From assembly GCF_023017165.1 (NCBI RefSeq), contig NZ_JALKBW010000001.1:1674001-1738000 (forward strand): a stretch of 64,000 nt of DNA, given 5' to 3'. The notes under the pieces were generated by a model that searched no databases, was not told the origin of the DNA, and saw nothing but the letters and a program-made list of their open reading frames with translations. Positions 54,195-61,283 of this stretch are shown in pieces. Position 1 is the stretch's first letter. Each line of letters begins with the position of its first letter. Source of the stretch: Gordonia alkaliphila. GTDB lineage: Bacteria; Actinomycetota; Actinomycetes; Mycobacteriales; Mycobacteriaceae. A program made the translations under genes and the position numbers.

Positions 54195-55064
54195 ATGGGA
54201 ATCTTTTTGGTCACCGGCTCGGCGTCGGGCATGGGTGCGCAGACCGCGCAACGGCTGCGGGCCGAGGGGCATCGAGTGATCGGCGTGGACCGCGCCGACG
54301 CCGAGGTGGTGGCCGATCTGTCCACCCCGGAGGGTCGGCAAAGGGCGATCGACGAGGTGTTGGGCAGCTGCGACGGGGTGCTCGACGGCGCGGTGCTGGC
54401 CGCCGGTCTCGGACCCAAGCCGGGTGCCGAGCGGACGATCGTCGAGGTGAACGTGCTCGGTGTCACCGAGTTGCTGACCGGTCTGCGCCCCGCGCTGGCG
54501 AAGTCGGAGAAGGCCAAGGTGGTGGTGATCGGCTCCAACTCGACCACGTCCACGCCGTTGGTGCCCCGTCGTGCGATCCGGCAGTTGCTGCGCGGCGACA
54601 CCGAGGGGGCGGCGCGGACACTCCGTCGTCGTGGTCCGCTATCGGCGCCGGCTGCGTACGCCGCATCCAAGCTGGCGGTGAGCTACTGGTGCCGCCGTGA
54701 AGCGGTGTCGGCGGCGTGGGCGGGTGCCGGTATCCGGCTGAATCTGCTGGCCCCCGGGCCGGTGCTGACGCCGCTGTTGCGGGGCCAGCTCGCCAGCGGC
54801 ACCGGCAAGCAGGTGCGGTCGTTCCCGGTGCCCGCGCGCGAGTACGGCACGCCCGAGCAGATCGACGAATGGATCGCCGTGATGCTGTCGCCGGCCGCGG
54901 ACTTCATGGTCGGCTCGGTGATCACCGTCGACGGCGGCACCGAGGCGCTGCTGCGCCCGCGGGACTGGCCGGCTCGTCTTCCGCTGCCGGAGCTGCCCCG
55001 GATGCTGTGGTCGATGTACAAGGCGCCCGCGCGCGGGCAGGTGGCCGACTACTCCGACGTCTGA
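54195..55064 (+). CDS. Short-chain dehydrogenase/reductase
   Basis: 289 residues from ATG at 54195. Classical SDR motifs: TGSASGMGAQT nucleotide loop, VLAAGLG in place of NNAG, the Ser region VVIGSNSTTS and catalytic YAASKLA. An insertion of about 20 residues (RQLLRGDTEGAARTL) between the last two motifs and the C-terminal AEDGGTEA-like VDGGTEALL fit the 3-alpha-hydroxysteroid-dehydrogenase-like subgroup, suggesting a steroid or other alicyclic alcohol (weak). Its end overlaps the convergent TetR gene by 16 nt. Confidence 0.9.
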   Translation: MGIFLVTGSASGMGAQTAQRLRAEGHRVIGVDRADAEVVADLSTPEGRQRAIDEVLGSCDGVLDGAVLAAGLGPKPGAERTIVEVNVLGVTELLTGLRPALAKSEKAKVVVIGSNSTTSTPLVPRRAIRQLLRGDTEGAARTLRRRGPLSAPAAYAASKLAVSYWCRREAVSAAWAGAGIRLNLLAPGPVLTPLLRGQLASGTGKQVRSFPVPAREYGTPEQIDEWIAVMLSPAADFMVGSVITVDGGTEALLRPRDWPARLPLPELPRMLWSMYKAPARGQVADYSDV

Positions 55065-55678
55065 GCGGCGGCCGCCATCGACGCGGCCAGCGCTTCCTGC
55101 ACGTACGGATCGGTCATCAGCAGGTGGCGCATGCTCCATTCGAGGTCGGCCAGGTCGGTGCCGGCCCCCTCGTGGCCGATCAGCAGCAGCATCGACGTGG
55201 CGGCCAGTCGCTCGGCGTGCTCGGCGGGAACGCCGAGTTCGCAGGTGTAGCGGGCGACGGCCACGCGCCGCTTCTCGTCGACGGCGAGCAGGGCGGCGCG
55301 CACGTCGTCGTCGCTCGCCGCCCACACGCGCAGGGCAGCCTCGGAGCGGTGCGGTAGGCCGAGCGCGACGGCGATGAGCGCTTCGACCCGCTCGTGCGGG
55401 GACGGCTGGACGTCGAGCCAGGCCACGAGCCGGTCCGTCGCCTCGCTGCGCCAGTGCGCGATGAGGGCGGTTTCGAAGGCCTTCCAGTTGCGGAACGAGT
55501 GGTAGAAAGCGCCGGTGGTGAGGCCGGTCTCGGCGCACACCGCCGCCTGCTTGAAGCCGCCGTAGCCGTCGCGCGCCAGGACCTGCATGCCCGCCGCCAG
55601 GAAGCGGTCGCGCAGCGGCGAGGACTCCTCGGCTGCTTGTTCACGCTGTTCACGGCTCATGTCCATCGATTCTGCCAT
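55049..55678 (-). CDS. TetR-family regulator, divergent from DUF2236/DUF4334 genes
   Basis: About 209 residues from ATG at 55678; an upstream in-frame ATG (55732) would run through the operator and was rejected. TetR HTH at about residues 22-65: RDRFLAAGMQVLARDGYGGF, then QAAVCAETGLTTGAFYHSF. The C-terminal domain is a helical ligand pocket of unknown specificity. The palindrome at 55706-55721 between it and the divergent oxygenase gene is its probable binding site. Confidence 0.92.
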   Translation of the reverse strand: MAESMDMSREQREQAAEESSPLRDRFLAAGMQVLARDGYGGFKQAAVCAETGLTTGAFYHSFRNWKAFETALIAHWRSEATDRLVAWLDVQPSPHERVEALIAVALGLPHRSEAALRVWAASDDDVRAALLAVDEKRRVAVARYTCELGVPAEHAERLAATSMLLLIGHEGAGTDLADLEWSMRHLLMTDPYVQEALAASMAAAAQTSE

Positions 55679-55705
55679 GTTCGGCGGCGACCCCTTGCCA
55701 GGCGG

Positions 55706-55721
55706 CATAAGTTGACTTATG
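55706..55721. promoter_or_regulatory. TetR operator candidate
   Basis: CATAAGT-TG-ACTTATG: perfect 7-bp arms with a 2-bp centre, 28 bp upstream of the TetR start and 31 bp upstream of the divergent DUF2236 gene. Confidence 0.8.
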
Positions 55722-55752
55722 GTGAGGTGCACGGCAACGAAAGGTCATCACC

Positions 55753-56658
55753 ATGCTTCGCTGGGATCGCAATCGCGGACTGGACCCGCGCACCGACTAC
55801 GAGCAGATCTACCGCAACCTCTCGCAGTACGACTTCCCGTGGGACTTCAACCAGGCGCTCAGCTTCGCGCTCTTCCGCACCTATGCGGTGCCGAGCGTCG
55901 GGCGACTGCTGTACGAGTCGGGGGGCTTCGCCGACACGCAGAAGCGGTACGACGACACCGCGATCCTGCTGGAGCGGCCGCTCATCTGCGGCTTCGATTC
56001 GGCCGAGGGCAAGACCGCGCTGCGTCGGATCAACCAGATGCACCGCGCGTACGACATCTCCAACGACGACATGCTGTACGTGCTCGCCACCTTCGTGGTG
56101 GTGCCCAAGCGGTGGATCGACGACTACGGCTGGCGCACGATGACCTACGACGAAGTCACCGCGACGGTGCACTTCTACCGCAAGCTCGGTCGGCACATGA
56201 ACATCAAGGACATGCCGGAGACCTACGAGGAGTTCGCCGACCTGCTCGACGACTACGAGGCCGAGCACTTCGCGTACGACGAGGGCGGCCGCAAGGTGGC
56301 CGACATGACGCTGGATCTGCTGAGCACCTTCTACCCCAAGGCGCTGCACCCGGTGGTGGACCAGTTCTCCCGGTCGCTGATGGACGAGCCGCTGCTGGAG
56401 GCCTTCCGCTATGCGGCGCCGTCGCCCATCGTGCGACGAATCTCGTTGGGCGCCATGGCCGCTCGCGCCGCGTTCCTGCGTCTCATGCCGCCGCGGTTGC
56501 GGGCCAAGGACTTCGAGCACAGTCGCCGCATGAAGACCTATCGGTCGGGCGAAGTGGTGACCGAACAGCTCGGTACCTTCCCGGGCGGATGCCCTGTGCC
56601 GCATGGCGTTTCGGGTGAGGACACGGCGTCGACGGCCGATCCGGCTACGGTGGCGTGA
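55753..56658 (+). CDS. MpaB-like oxygenase family protein (DUF2236), copy 1
   Basis: 301 residues. DUF2236 (PF09995) features include the FALFRTYAVPSVGRLLYESGG start, AYDISNDDMLYVLATFVV, and the diagnostic GRHMNIKDMPETYEEF stretch near residue 155. The fungal relative MpaB oxidatively cleaves an acyl side chain; the latex-clearing protein Lcp also belongs here and uses haem b. The candidate haem ligands here are His and Lys/Arg residues that cannot be assigned safely. Its stop overlaps the DUF4334 start, and a TetR gene is divergent, so this is a small inducible catabolic unit. Confidence 0.88.
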   Translation: MLRWDRNRGLDPRTDYEQIYRNLSQYDFPWDFNQALSFALFRTYAVPSVGRLLYESGGFADTQKRYDDTAILLERPLICGFDSAEGKTALRRINQMHRAYDISNDDMLYVLATFVVVPKRWIDDYGWRTMTYDEVTATVHFYRKLGRHMNIKDMPETYEEFADLLDDYEAEHFAYDEGGRKVADMTLDLLSTFYPKALHPVVDQFSRSLMDEPLLEAFRYAAPSPIVRRISLGAMAARAAFLRLMPPRLRAKDFEHSRRMKTYRSGEVVTEQLGTFPGGCPVPHGVSGEDTASTADPATVA

Positions 56659-57179
56659 TGACCGATGTGCTGACCCTGCAGGCCGGCGTCGACGCCGTCG
56701 CCGCCGAGGACCTCTTCGACTCCCTGCCGCCGGTGGCCGTCGAGCAGATCCTCGGGACGTGGCACGGCAGCGAGGTCCCCACCGGTCACGCGATGGACGG
56801 GCTGCTCGACGTGTCCGGCTGGTACGGCAAGCGTTTCGCGTCGGCCGAGGAGGTGCACCCGTTGCTGTTCGGCGCGCCGGGATCGCTGTACGCGGTGAAC
56901 CCCAAGCTGCTGCCGCTCGGCACGCTGAACCGCTTCGGCGACACGGTGCCCAAGGTGCTGCCGCCGGGTGGCCGCGCGGCGTTCCGCCTGCTGCGCACCC
57001 GCAAGTACCGCGCCCGCCTGCGCGAGGTGTCGTACCGGGGACAGGTCAGCGCGGCCATGGTCTACGACGACCTGCCGATCATCGACCACTTCCGCCTCCT
57101 CGCGCCGGACACCCTCCTCGGCGCGATGGACACGCGGAACTCGCCGCACCCGTACTTCTTCCTCCTCGAGCGCGCCTGA
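56658..57179 (+). CDS. DUF4334 (GXWXG) domain protein
   Basis: 173 residues from ATG at 56658; a GTG one codon earlier (56655) overlaps the DUF2236 stop and could also serve. The N-terminal GXWXG-like segment is ILGTWHGSEVPTGH; the DUF4334 part contains LREVSYRGQVSAAMVYDDLP and IDHFRLL, ending LGAMDTRNSPHPYFFLLER. The family is of unknown function and often neighbours lipid or steroid catabolic genes in actinobacteria. Translational coupling with the DUF2236 gene implies joint function, perhaps handling its product. Confidence 0.85.
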   Translation: MTDVLTLQAGVDAVAAEDLFDSLPPVAVEQILGTWHGSEVPTGHAMDGLLDVSGWYGKRFASAEEVHPLLFGAPGSLYAVNPKLLPLGTLNRFGDTVPKVLPPGGRAAFRLLRTRKYRARLREVSYRGQVSAAMVYDDLPIIDHFRLLAPDTLLGAMDTRNSPHPYFFLLERA

Positions 57180-57213
57180 CCCCGCGCCCGCCTCTCCCAG
57201 CCACGCGGGGGTC
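57178..57213 (+). terminator. Terminator after the DUF4334 gene
   Basis: GACCCCGCG (57178-57186) pairs with CGCGGGGGTC (57204-57213) with one bulged G; the hairpin begins at the stop codon. Confidence 0.55.
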
Positions 57214-57272
57214 GGAGGGGCTGGTAGGGTCGGAGCGTCGGTGGGAGCGCCGACGGCGAGGAGAGGGAAGCG

Positions 57273-58096
57273 ATGTCGGACGTGTTGATCGGGGTAAGCG
57301 ACCTGGCCGAGGCCATGCTGGGGCCGCGGCCGCCGGTGGTGCTCGACGTGCGGTGGCAGTTGGGGTCCGACGACGGGTTCGCCCGCTACAAGGCGGGGCA
57401 CCTGCCGGGTGCGGTCTACGTCGACCTGAATACCGAGCTGGCGGCGCCGCCGAGCGCGGAACAGGGCCGTCACCCGCTGCCCCACCTCGACACGCTGCAG
57501 GCCGCCGCCCGCCGGTGGGGCATCGACTTCGGCGTGCCCGTGGTGGTCTACGACGACGCCGGCGGCACCGTCGCCGCGCGTGCGTGGTGGCTACTGCGCT
57601 GGGCCGGCATCGCGCAGGTCCAGCTGCTCGACGGCGGACTGGGTGCCTGGCGCGACGCCGGGATGCGATTGTCCTCCGGCGATGCCGTGCCGCGCGTCGG
57701 CAATGTGACACTGACCGGCGGGTGCCTGCCCGTCGCCGACATCGACGAGGTCGCCGGGACGCAGGCGCTGCTGCTGGATGCCCGCGCGGCTGAGCGCTAC
57801 CGCGGCGAGGTGGAGCCGGTGGATCCGCGGCCGGCCACATCCCGGGTTCGGTGAGCGCGCCGACCACCGAAAACCTCACTGCCACAGGCACTTTCCGTTC
57901 CGCCGACGAACTGCGGGCGCGTTTCGCCGCGCTCGGTGCCGATTCCCGGCCGGTCGTCGTCTACTGCGGTTCCGGCGTCAACGCGGCGCACGAGATCGCG
58001 GCGCTGGAGGTCGCCGGGATCGACGGCGCCGCGCTGTACCCGGGTTCCTACTCGCAGTGGTCGTCGGACCCGCAGCGCCGCGTCGACACCGCCTGA
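57273..58096 (+). pseudogene. Thiosulfate/3-mercaptopyruvate sulfurtransferase (rhodanese), frameshifted
   Basis: Two rhodanese domains. The first (to about residue 140) is inactive-type: VVLDVRWQLG, YKAGHLPGAVYVDLN and VVVYDDAGG, with Asp where Cys would be. The second has the active loop CGSGVNAAHE, VVVYCGSGV. The frame breaks at 57831-57836: one G is missing in CCGGCC, and restoring it gives RPGHIPGSVSAPT and a protein of about 274 residues, normal for this family. The GTG start of the second part at 57851 is not a real start. It probably transfers sulfane sulfur to cyanide or thiols in the cytoplasm. Confidence 0.85.
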
Positions 58097-58103
58097 TCCG
58101 GAC

Positions 58104-59042
58104 TCAGACGCCGGAGGGCGCCAGGTCGTCGAGCCGCCGCAGGAGCGCCCGGGTGCGGGCGCGGGCCTCGGGATCGCGATCGAAGAGGATGGCGACGAAC
58201 TCGTCGACCCCGGCGTCGGCGACCTGCTGGATGCGGGCGGTCACGGCGGCCTCGTCGCCGATGATCGCCGCATCCGTGGACGCTTCGTAGCCCTCGCGGT
58301 CGAGCATCGCCCGGTACGACGGCAGGGTGTTGTAGATCGCGAACTGCTCGGCGGCGGCTGCGCGGGCGCCGACCGCGTCGTCGGTGACGCTCACCGGCAG
58401 CATGGCGACGGTGCGCACGGCACCGGCCGGCCGACCGGCGTCGGTGGCCGCGGCGTGCAGGGTCGGCACGATGTGGTCGCGCAGGGTCGTCGGACCGGTC
58501 ATCCAGGTGACCGTGCCCGCCGTGCGACGACCGGCGACGCCGAGCATCTTGGGGCCGAGCGCGGCCAGGTAGACCGGCGGAACGGGCGCGTCCACAAAGC
58601 TGAGGGCGCCGCGGGTGGTGACGAAATCGCCTGGCGCATTGGCCTTTTCGCCGGCGAGGAGGGGAAGCAGGCCGTCGAGCACCTCGTTGGTGCGCTGCAC
58701 CGGCTTGTTGTAGGGGATGCCCCACATGCCCTCGGTGACCACCTGGTGGCTGAGGCCGAGGCCGAGGTTGAGGCGGCCGCCGATGATCGAATTGGTGGTC
58801 AGCGCGCGCTGCGCCAGGGACATCGGATGTTGGTTCTGCATCGGCAGCACGCTGGTGCCGAACTCGATGCCGGGGACCTCGCGGCCGGCCACCGCGATCG
58901 CCGTCAGGGCGTCCGGCTCGTAGGGCATCTGGGTGGACCACACGCGCCGAAAACCTTCGTTGTGCAGTGCGCTCAAGCTCTCGATGGCGCGGCCGATCGC
59001 GACCGATTTGGCGTTGATGGTCCAGACGACGCTGAGCTGCAT
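58104..59042 (-). CDS. LLM-class (luciferase-like) F420- or FMN-dependent oxidoreductase
   Basis: 312 residues. The bacterial-luciferase-like TIM barrel shows GFRRVWSTQMPYEPDAL, FGTSVLPMQNQHPMSLAQRA and GRLNLGLGLSHQVVTEGMWG; the last two are typical of the LLM F420-dependent group in actinobacteria. The C-terminal VADAGVDEFVAILF is also standard. Such enzymes are often hydride-transfer catalysts in lipid or xenobiotic metabolism. It stands alone, convergent with the rhodanese gene with a 7-bp gap. Confidence 0.9.
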   Translation of the reverse strand: MQLSVVWTINAKSVAIGRAIESLSALHNEGFRRVWSTQMPYEPDALTAIAVAGREVPGIEFGTSVLPMQNQHPMSLAQRALTTNSIIGGRLNLGLGLSHQVVTEGMWGIPYNKPVQRTNEVLDGLLPLLAGEKANAPGDFVTTRGALSFVDAPVPPVYLAALGPKMLGVAGRRTAGTVTWMTGPTTLRDHIVPTLHAAATDAGRPAGAVRTVAMLPVSVTDDAVGARAAAAEQFAIYNTLPSYRAMLDREGYEASTDAAIIGDEAAVTARIQQVADAGVDEFVAILFDRDPEARARTRALLRRLDDLAPSGV

Positions 59043-59129
59043 GACTTCCTCCAGATACGGCGGCCTACATATCGCCCTGACCCTAACCGATGGCGCGCAC
59101 CTACCGTGCCGTGAGACAAGATTGTAGAT

Positions 59130-59154
59130 TTGTATCTAACGGTAGGTGATACAA
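59130..59154. promoter_or_regulatory. Dyad upstream of the second DUF2236 gene
   Basis: TTGTATC (59130-59136) and GATACAA (59148-59154), perfect 7-bp arms with an 11-nt spacer, running up to the ribosome site of the gene at 59163. Candidate operator; no regulator adjoins it. Confidence 0.5.
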
Positions 59155-59162
59155 GGAGAGCC

Positions 59163-60377
59163 ATGGAACTCGTCGTCAATGAGGCCCACCAGCGGGTGCG
59201 GGACCGGGTCAAGCGATTCACCGGCTTCGAACTGCTGCCGCGGCCCGCGGTGGCCGCGCAGTTCCTCGCCGGGCACACCGCGGGCGATCCGGTGGCCGAG
59301 CGATTCGTCGCCGAGACCTATCACGGCGAGATGGGCGCCGAGCGCGCCCGGGAGTTGCTCGACGAGGCGCTGGCCGTCGGGATCGACGGGATCGATGACG
59401 CCCCGGAGTCGATGCGTGCCCTGTTCACCGAGTTCGAGACCGTCCCGGACTGGGTGGACCCCGTGCTGATCGAGCAGGGCGCCGCGGTCTGGCGGCGCTG
59501 GGGCTACAGCCTCGGGGCGGTCGGCAACGCGGGCACCATGGACACGTATACCGAAGGCTCCCTGGCGATTCCGCTGTCCCTGTCGGGCGGCTACGCCGGG
59601 GCCAGCGCGCTGCACCGGTACCTGGAGACCAGTCGCTGGTGGTTGGAGGTGTGCCAGCCCGGGGCGGTGCTGACACCCGGCTCGCGGGCGCGCGAGGTCT
59701 CGCTGAAGGTGCGCGTGATGCACGTGTCGGTGCGGGCCCGCGTGGCCGAGCATCCGGAGTGGGACAGCGCGGCACACGGTCTGCCGATCAGCCAGAGCGA
59801 AATGATGCTGACGCTGCTCGGTGGCAGCGTGGGCCCGGCGCTCGGCCTGTACGCCCTGGGTTTCGTGACCAGTCCGGCCGAGATCCGCGCGGTGCTGCAC
59901 TTCAACCGCTACCTCGGCCACCTGGTGGGCTGCCGCGTCGACGAGATGTATCCGGAGTCGGTGCTCGACGGCGTGCGGCTGCTGTACTACTTCGATGCCA
60001 CCCGCAAACACGACTCCGGGCCGCTCGGACCCGAGCTGGTGGAGGGCTTCGTGCCGTCGTTCGAGCCGCCCGCCGGCATGCGGGGCCTGACCCGGCTGCG
60101 CGCCAGGTATCACCTGCACCTGCAGGCCGGGTACACGCGGCTGTTCATGCTCCCGTGGAATCGGCGGCACTATCGGCTGCCGAGCGGTCTGCCCGGGCTC
60201 GCGGTGCTCATCCTGCGCGCACCCCTGATCGTCGCGACCGAGGTGGCGCGCCGGCTGTCGCCGGGCGTCGACCGGTGGGTGCAGGCGTCGTCGATGCGGC
60301 GTTGGCGGCGCTGGCACGCGTGGCATCTGGGGCAGCGAGAAGAGCGGTTCGACGCCGGGCGCCGGTTACGTCGCTGA
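59163..60377 (+). CDS. MpaB-like oxygenase family protein (DUF2236), copy 2
   Basis: 404 residues from ATG at 59163, with AAGGAGA 5 nt upstream; a longer frame from 59130 would start within the dyad. The DUF2236 core is DWVDPVLIEQGAAVWRRWGY, VMHVSVRARVAEHPEWD and LPISQSEMMLTLLGG, then FVTSPAEIRAVLHFNRYLGHLVG. It is longer than copy 1 and only distantly similar, belonging to the Lcp-like branch with an Arg-rich C-terminus (RRWRRWHAWHLG). An oxidative function on hydrophobic substrates is likely, but the ligand residues are not assigned. Confidence 0.87.
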   Translation: MELVVNEAHQRVRDRVKRFTGFELLPRPAVAAQFLAGHTAGDPVAERFVAETYHGEMGAERARELLDEALAVGIDGIDDAPESMRALFTEFETVPDWVDPVLIEQGAAVWRRWGYSLGAVGNAGTMDTYTEGSLAIPLSLSGGYAGASALHRYLETSRWWLEVCQPGAVLTPGSRAREVSLKVRVMHVSVRARVAEHPEWDSAAHGLPISQSEMMLTLLGGSVGPALGLYALGFVTSPAEIRAVLHFNRYLGHLVGCRVDEMYPESVLDGVRLLYYFDATRKHDSGPLGPELVEGFVPSFEPPAGMRGLTRLRARYHLHLQAGYTRLFMLPWNRRHYRLPSGLPGLAVLILRAPLIVATEVARRLSPGVDRWVQASSMRRWRRWHAWHLGQREERFDAGRRLRR

Positions 60378-60432
60378 TCCGACGGTCGAGGCATACGGTG
60401 GATGGGAACAACCCATCGACTTCAGGAGAATC

Positions 60433-60855
60433 ATGACCGACAACTCGTCTCTGCTCGGCCCCGTCGAGTTGATGATGGTCTCGATGCCCGATACGGGAAT
60501 ATCACCGCAGGTGCTCGCCGCGCTCGCGGCACAGGTCAGGGCCGGCACCGTCCGCATCCTTGATCTGGTGCTGGTGACCCGGGCCGGTGAGGACGAGATC
60601 GAGGCCACCGAACTGTCGCTCGACGCGGTCGGCATCGAGATAATGGACTTGGCGCTGCCGGGCCTCACCGGCGACGAGGACATCGCCCTGCTGGCCGAGT
60701 CGCTCGAGGTCGGCGAGAGCGCCGCCATCGTCGCACTCGAACTGGTATGGGCGCGGGACCTGGGCGCGGCGCTGGCCGCGGAAGGCAGCGAAGTGATTGC
60801 CGCAGAACGGATTCCGTCCGCGGTGGTCAACGAGATCGCCAACCTCGACAACTGA
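60433..60855 (+). CDS. DUF6325/DUF1269-like small protein
   Basis: 140 residues from ATG at 60433, with CAGGAGA upstream. Sequence VELMMVSMPDTGISPQVLAAL, then RILDLVLVTRAGEDEIEAT, fits the DUF1269/DUF6325 proteins, which have a small alpha/beta fold resembling general-stress proteins. ALELVWARDLGAALAAEGSE is the conserved second half. No enzymatic motif is visible. It precedes a SHOCT protein by 19 bp, a pairing seen repeatedly in actinobacteria, so the two likely act together at the membrane or under stress. Confidence 0.8.
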   Translation: MTDNSSLLGPVELMMVSMPDTGISPQVLAALAAQVRAGTVRILDLVLVTRAGEDEIEATELSLDAVGIEIMDLALPGLTGDEDIALLAESLEVGESAAIVALELVWARDLGAALAAEGSEVIAAERIPSAVVNEIANLDN

Positions 60856-60874
60856 GAAGAACAGGAGAATTCAG

Positions 60875-61225
60875 ATGTTGCGAAACGGACGACCAGGACT
60901 CATCGGCCTCGCCGCGCGCACCGCTGTGGTGACCGGAACCGCCAACGCGATGGGCAACCGCGCCGCCAACCGGCGGGCCCAGCAGCAGCAGGAGACGCAG
61001 CAGCAACAGCTGCTCCAGCAACAGGCCTGGGAGGCGCAGCAGGCTCAGCAGCAGCAGATGCAGCAGCAGCAGATGCAGCAGGCCCAGCAGCAGGCTCCGC
61101 CGCCCGCTGCGCCGGCCGGAGGCGTGGACCTGACCGCCGAGCTGATGAAGCTCGCCGACCTGCGCACCCAGGGCCTGCTGACCGACGACGAATTCGCCGC
61201 TGCCAAGGCCAAACTGCTGGCCTGA
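60875..61225 (+). CDS. SHOCT-domain protein with poly-Gln linker
   Basis: 116 residues from ATG at 60875, with ACAGGAG upstream. A short N-terminus (GLIGLAARTAVVTGTANAMG) is followed by a Gln-rich segment of about 40 residues containing runs of QQQ, then a Pro/Ala linker and a C-terminal SHOCT domain (DLTAELMKLADLRTQGLLTD, then EFAAAKAKLL). SHOCT motifs serve as short oligomerisation or interaction helices. The poly-Gln run is encoded largely by CAG codons and may vary in length. Confidence 0.85.
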   Translation: MLRNGRPGLIGLAARTAVVTGTANAMGNRAANRRAQQQQETQQQQLLQQQAWEAQQAQQQQMQQQQMQQAQQQAPPPAAPAGGVDLTAELMKLADLRTQGLLTDDEFAAAKAKLLA

Positions 61226-61283
61226 CCCGCGTCTCTCCGGGCTCCGAGGGCGACCACCGCGTCGACCTCGGGGCCCGGCTCGG

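Noticed and set aside
55679-55732. Longer TetR start at 55732
   Set aside because: It would place the palindromic operator inside the coding region and adds residues unlike a TetR N-terminus.
57851-58096. Independent small rhodanese gene
   Set aside because: It begins mid-domain and is joined to the preceding frame by one missing G; it is the second half of one enzyme.
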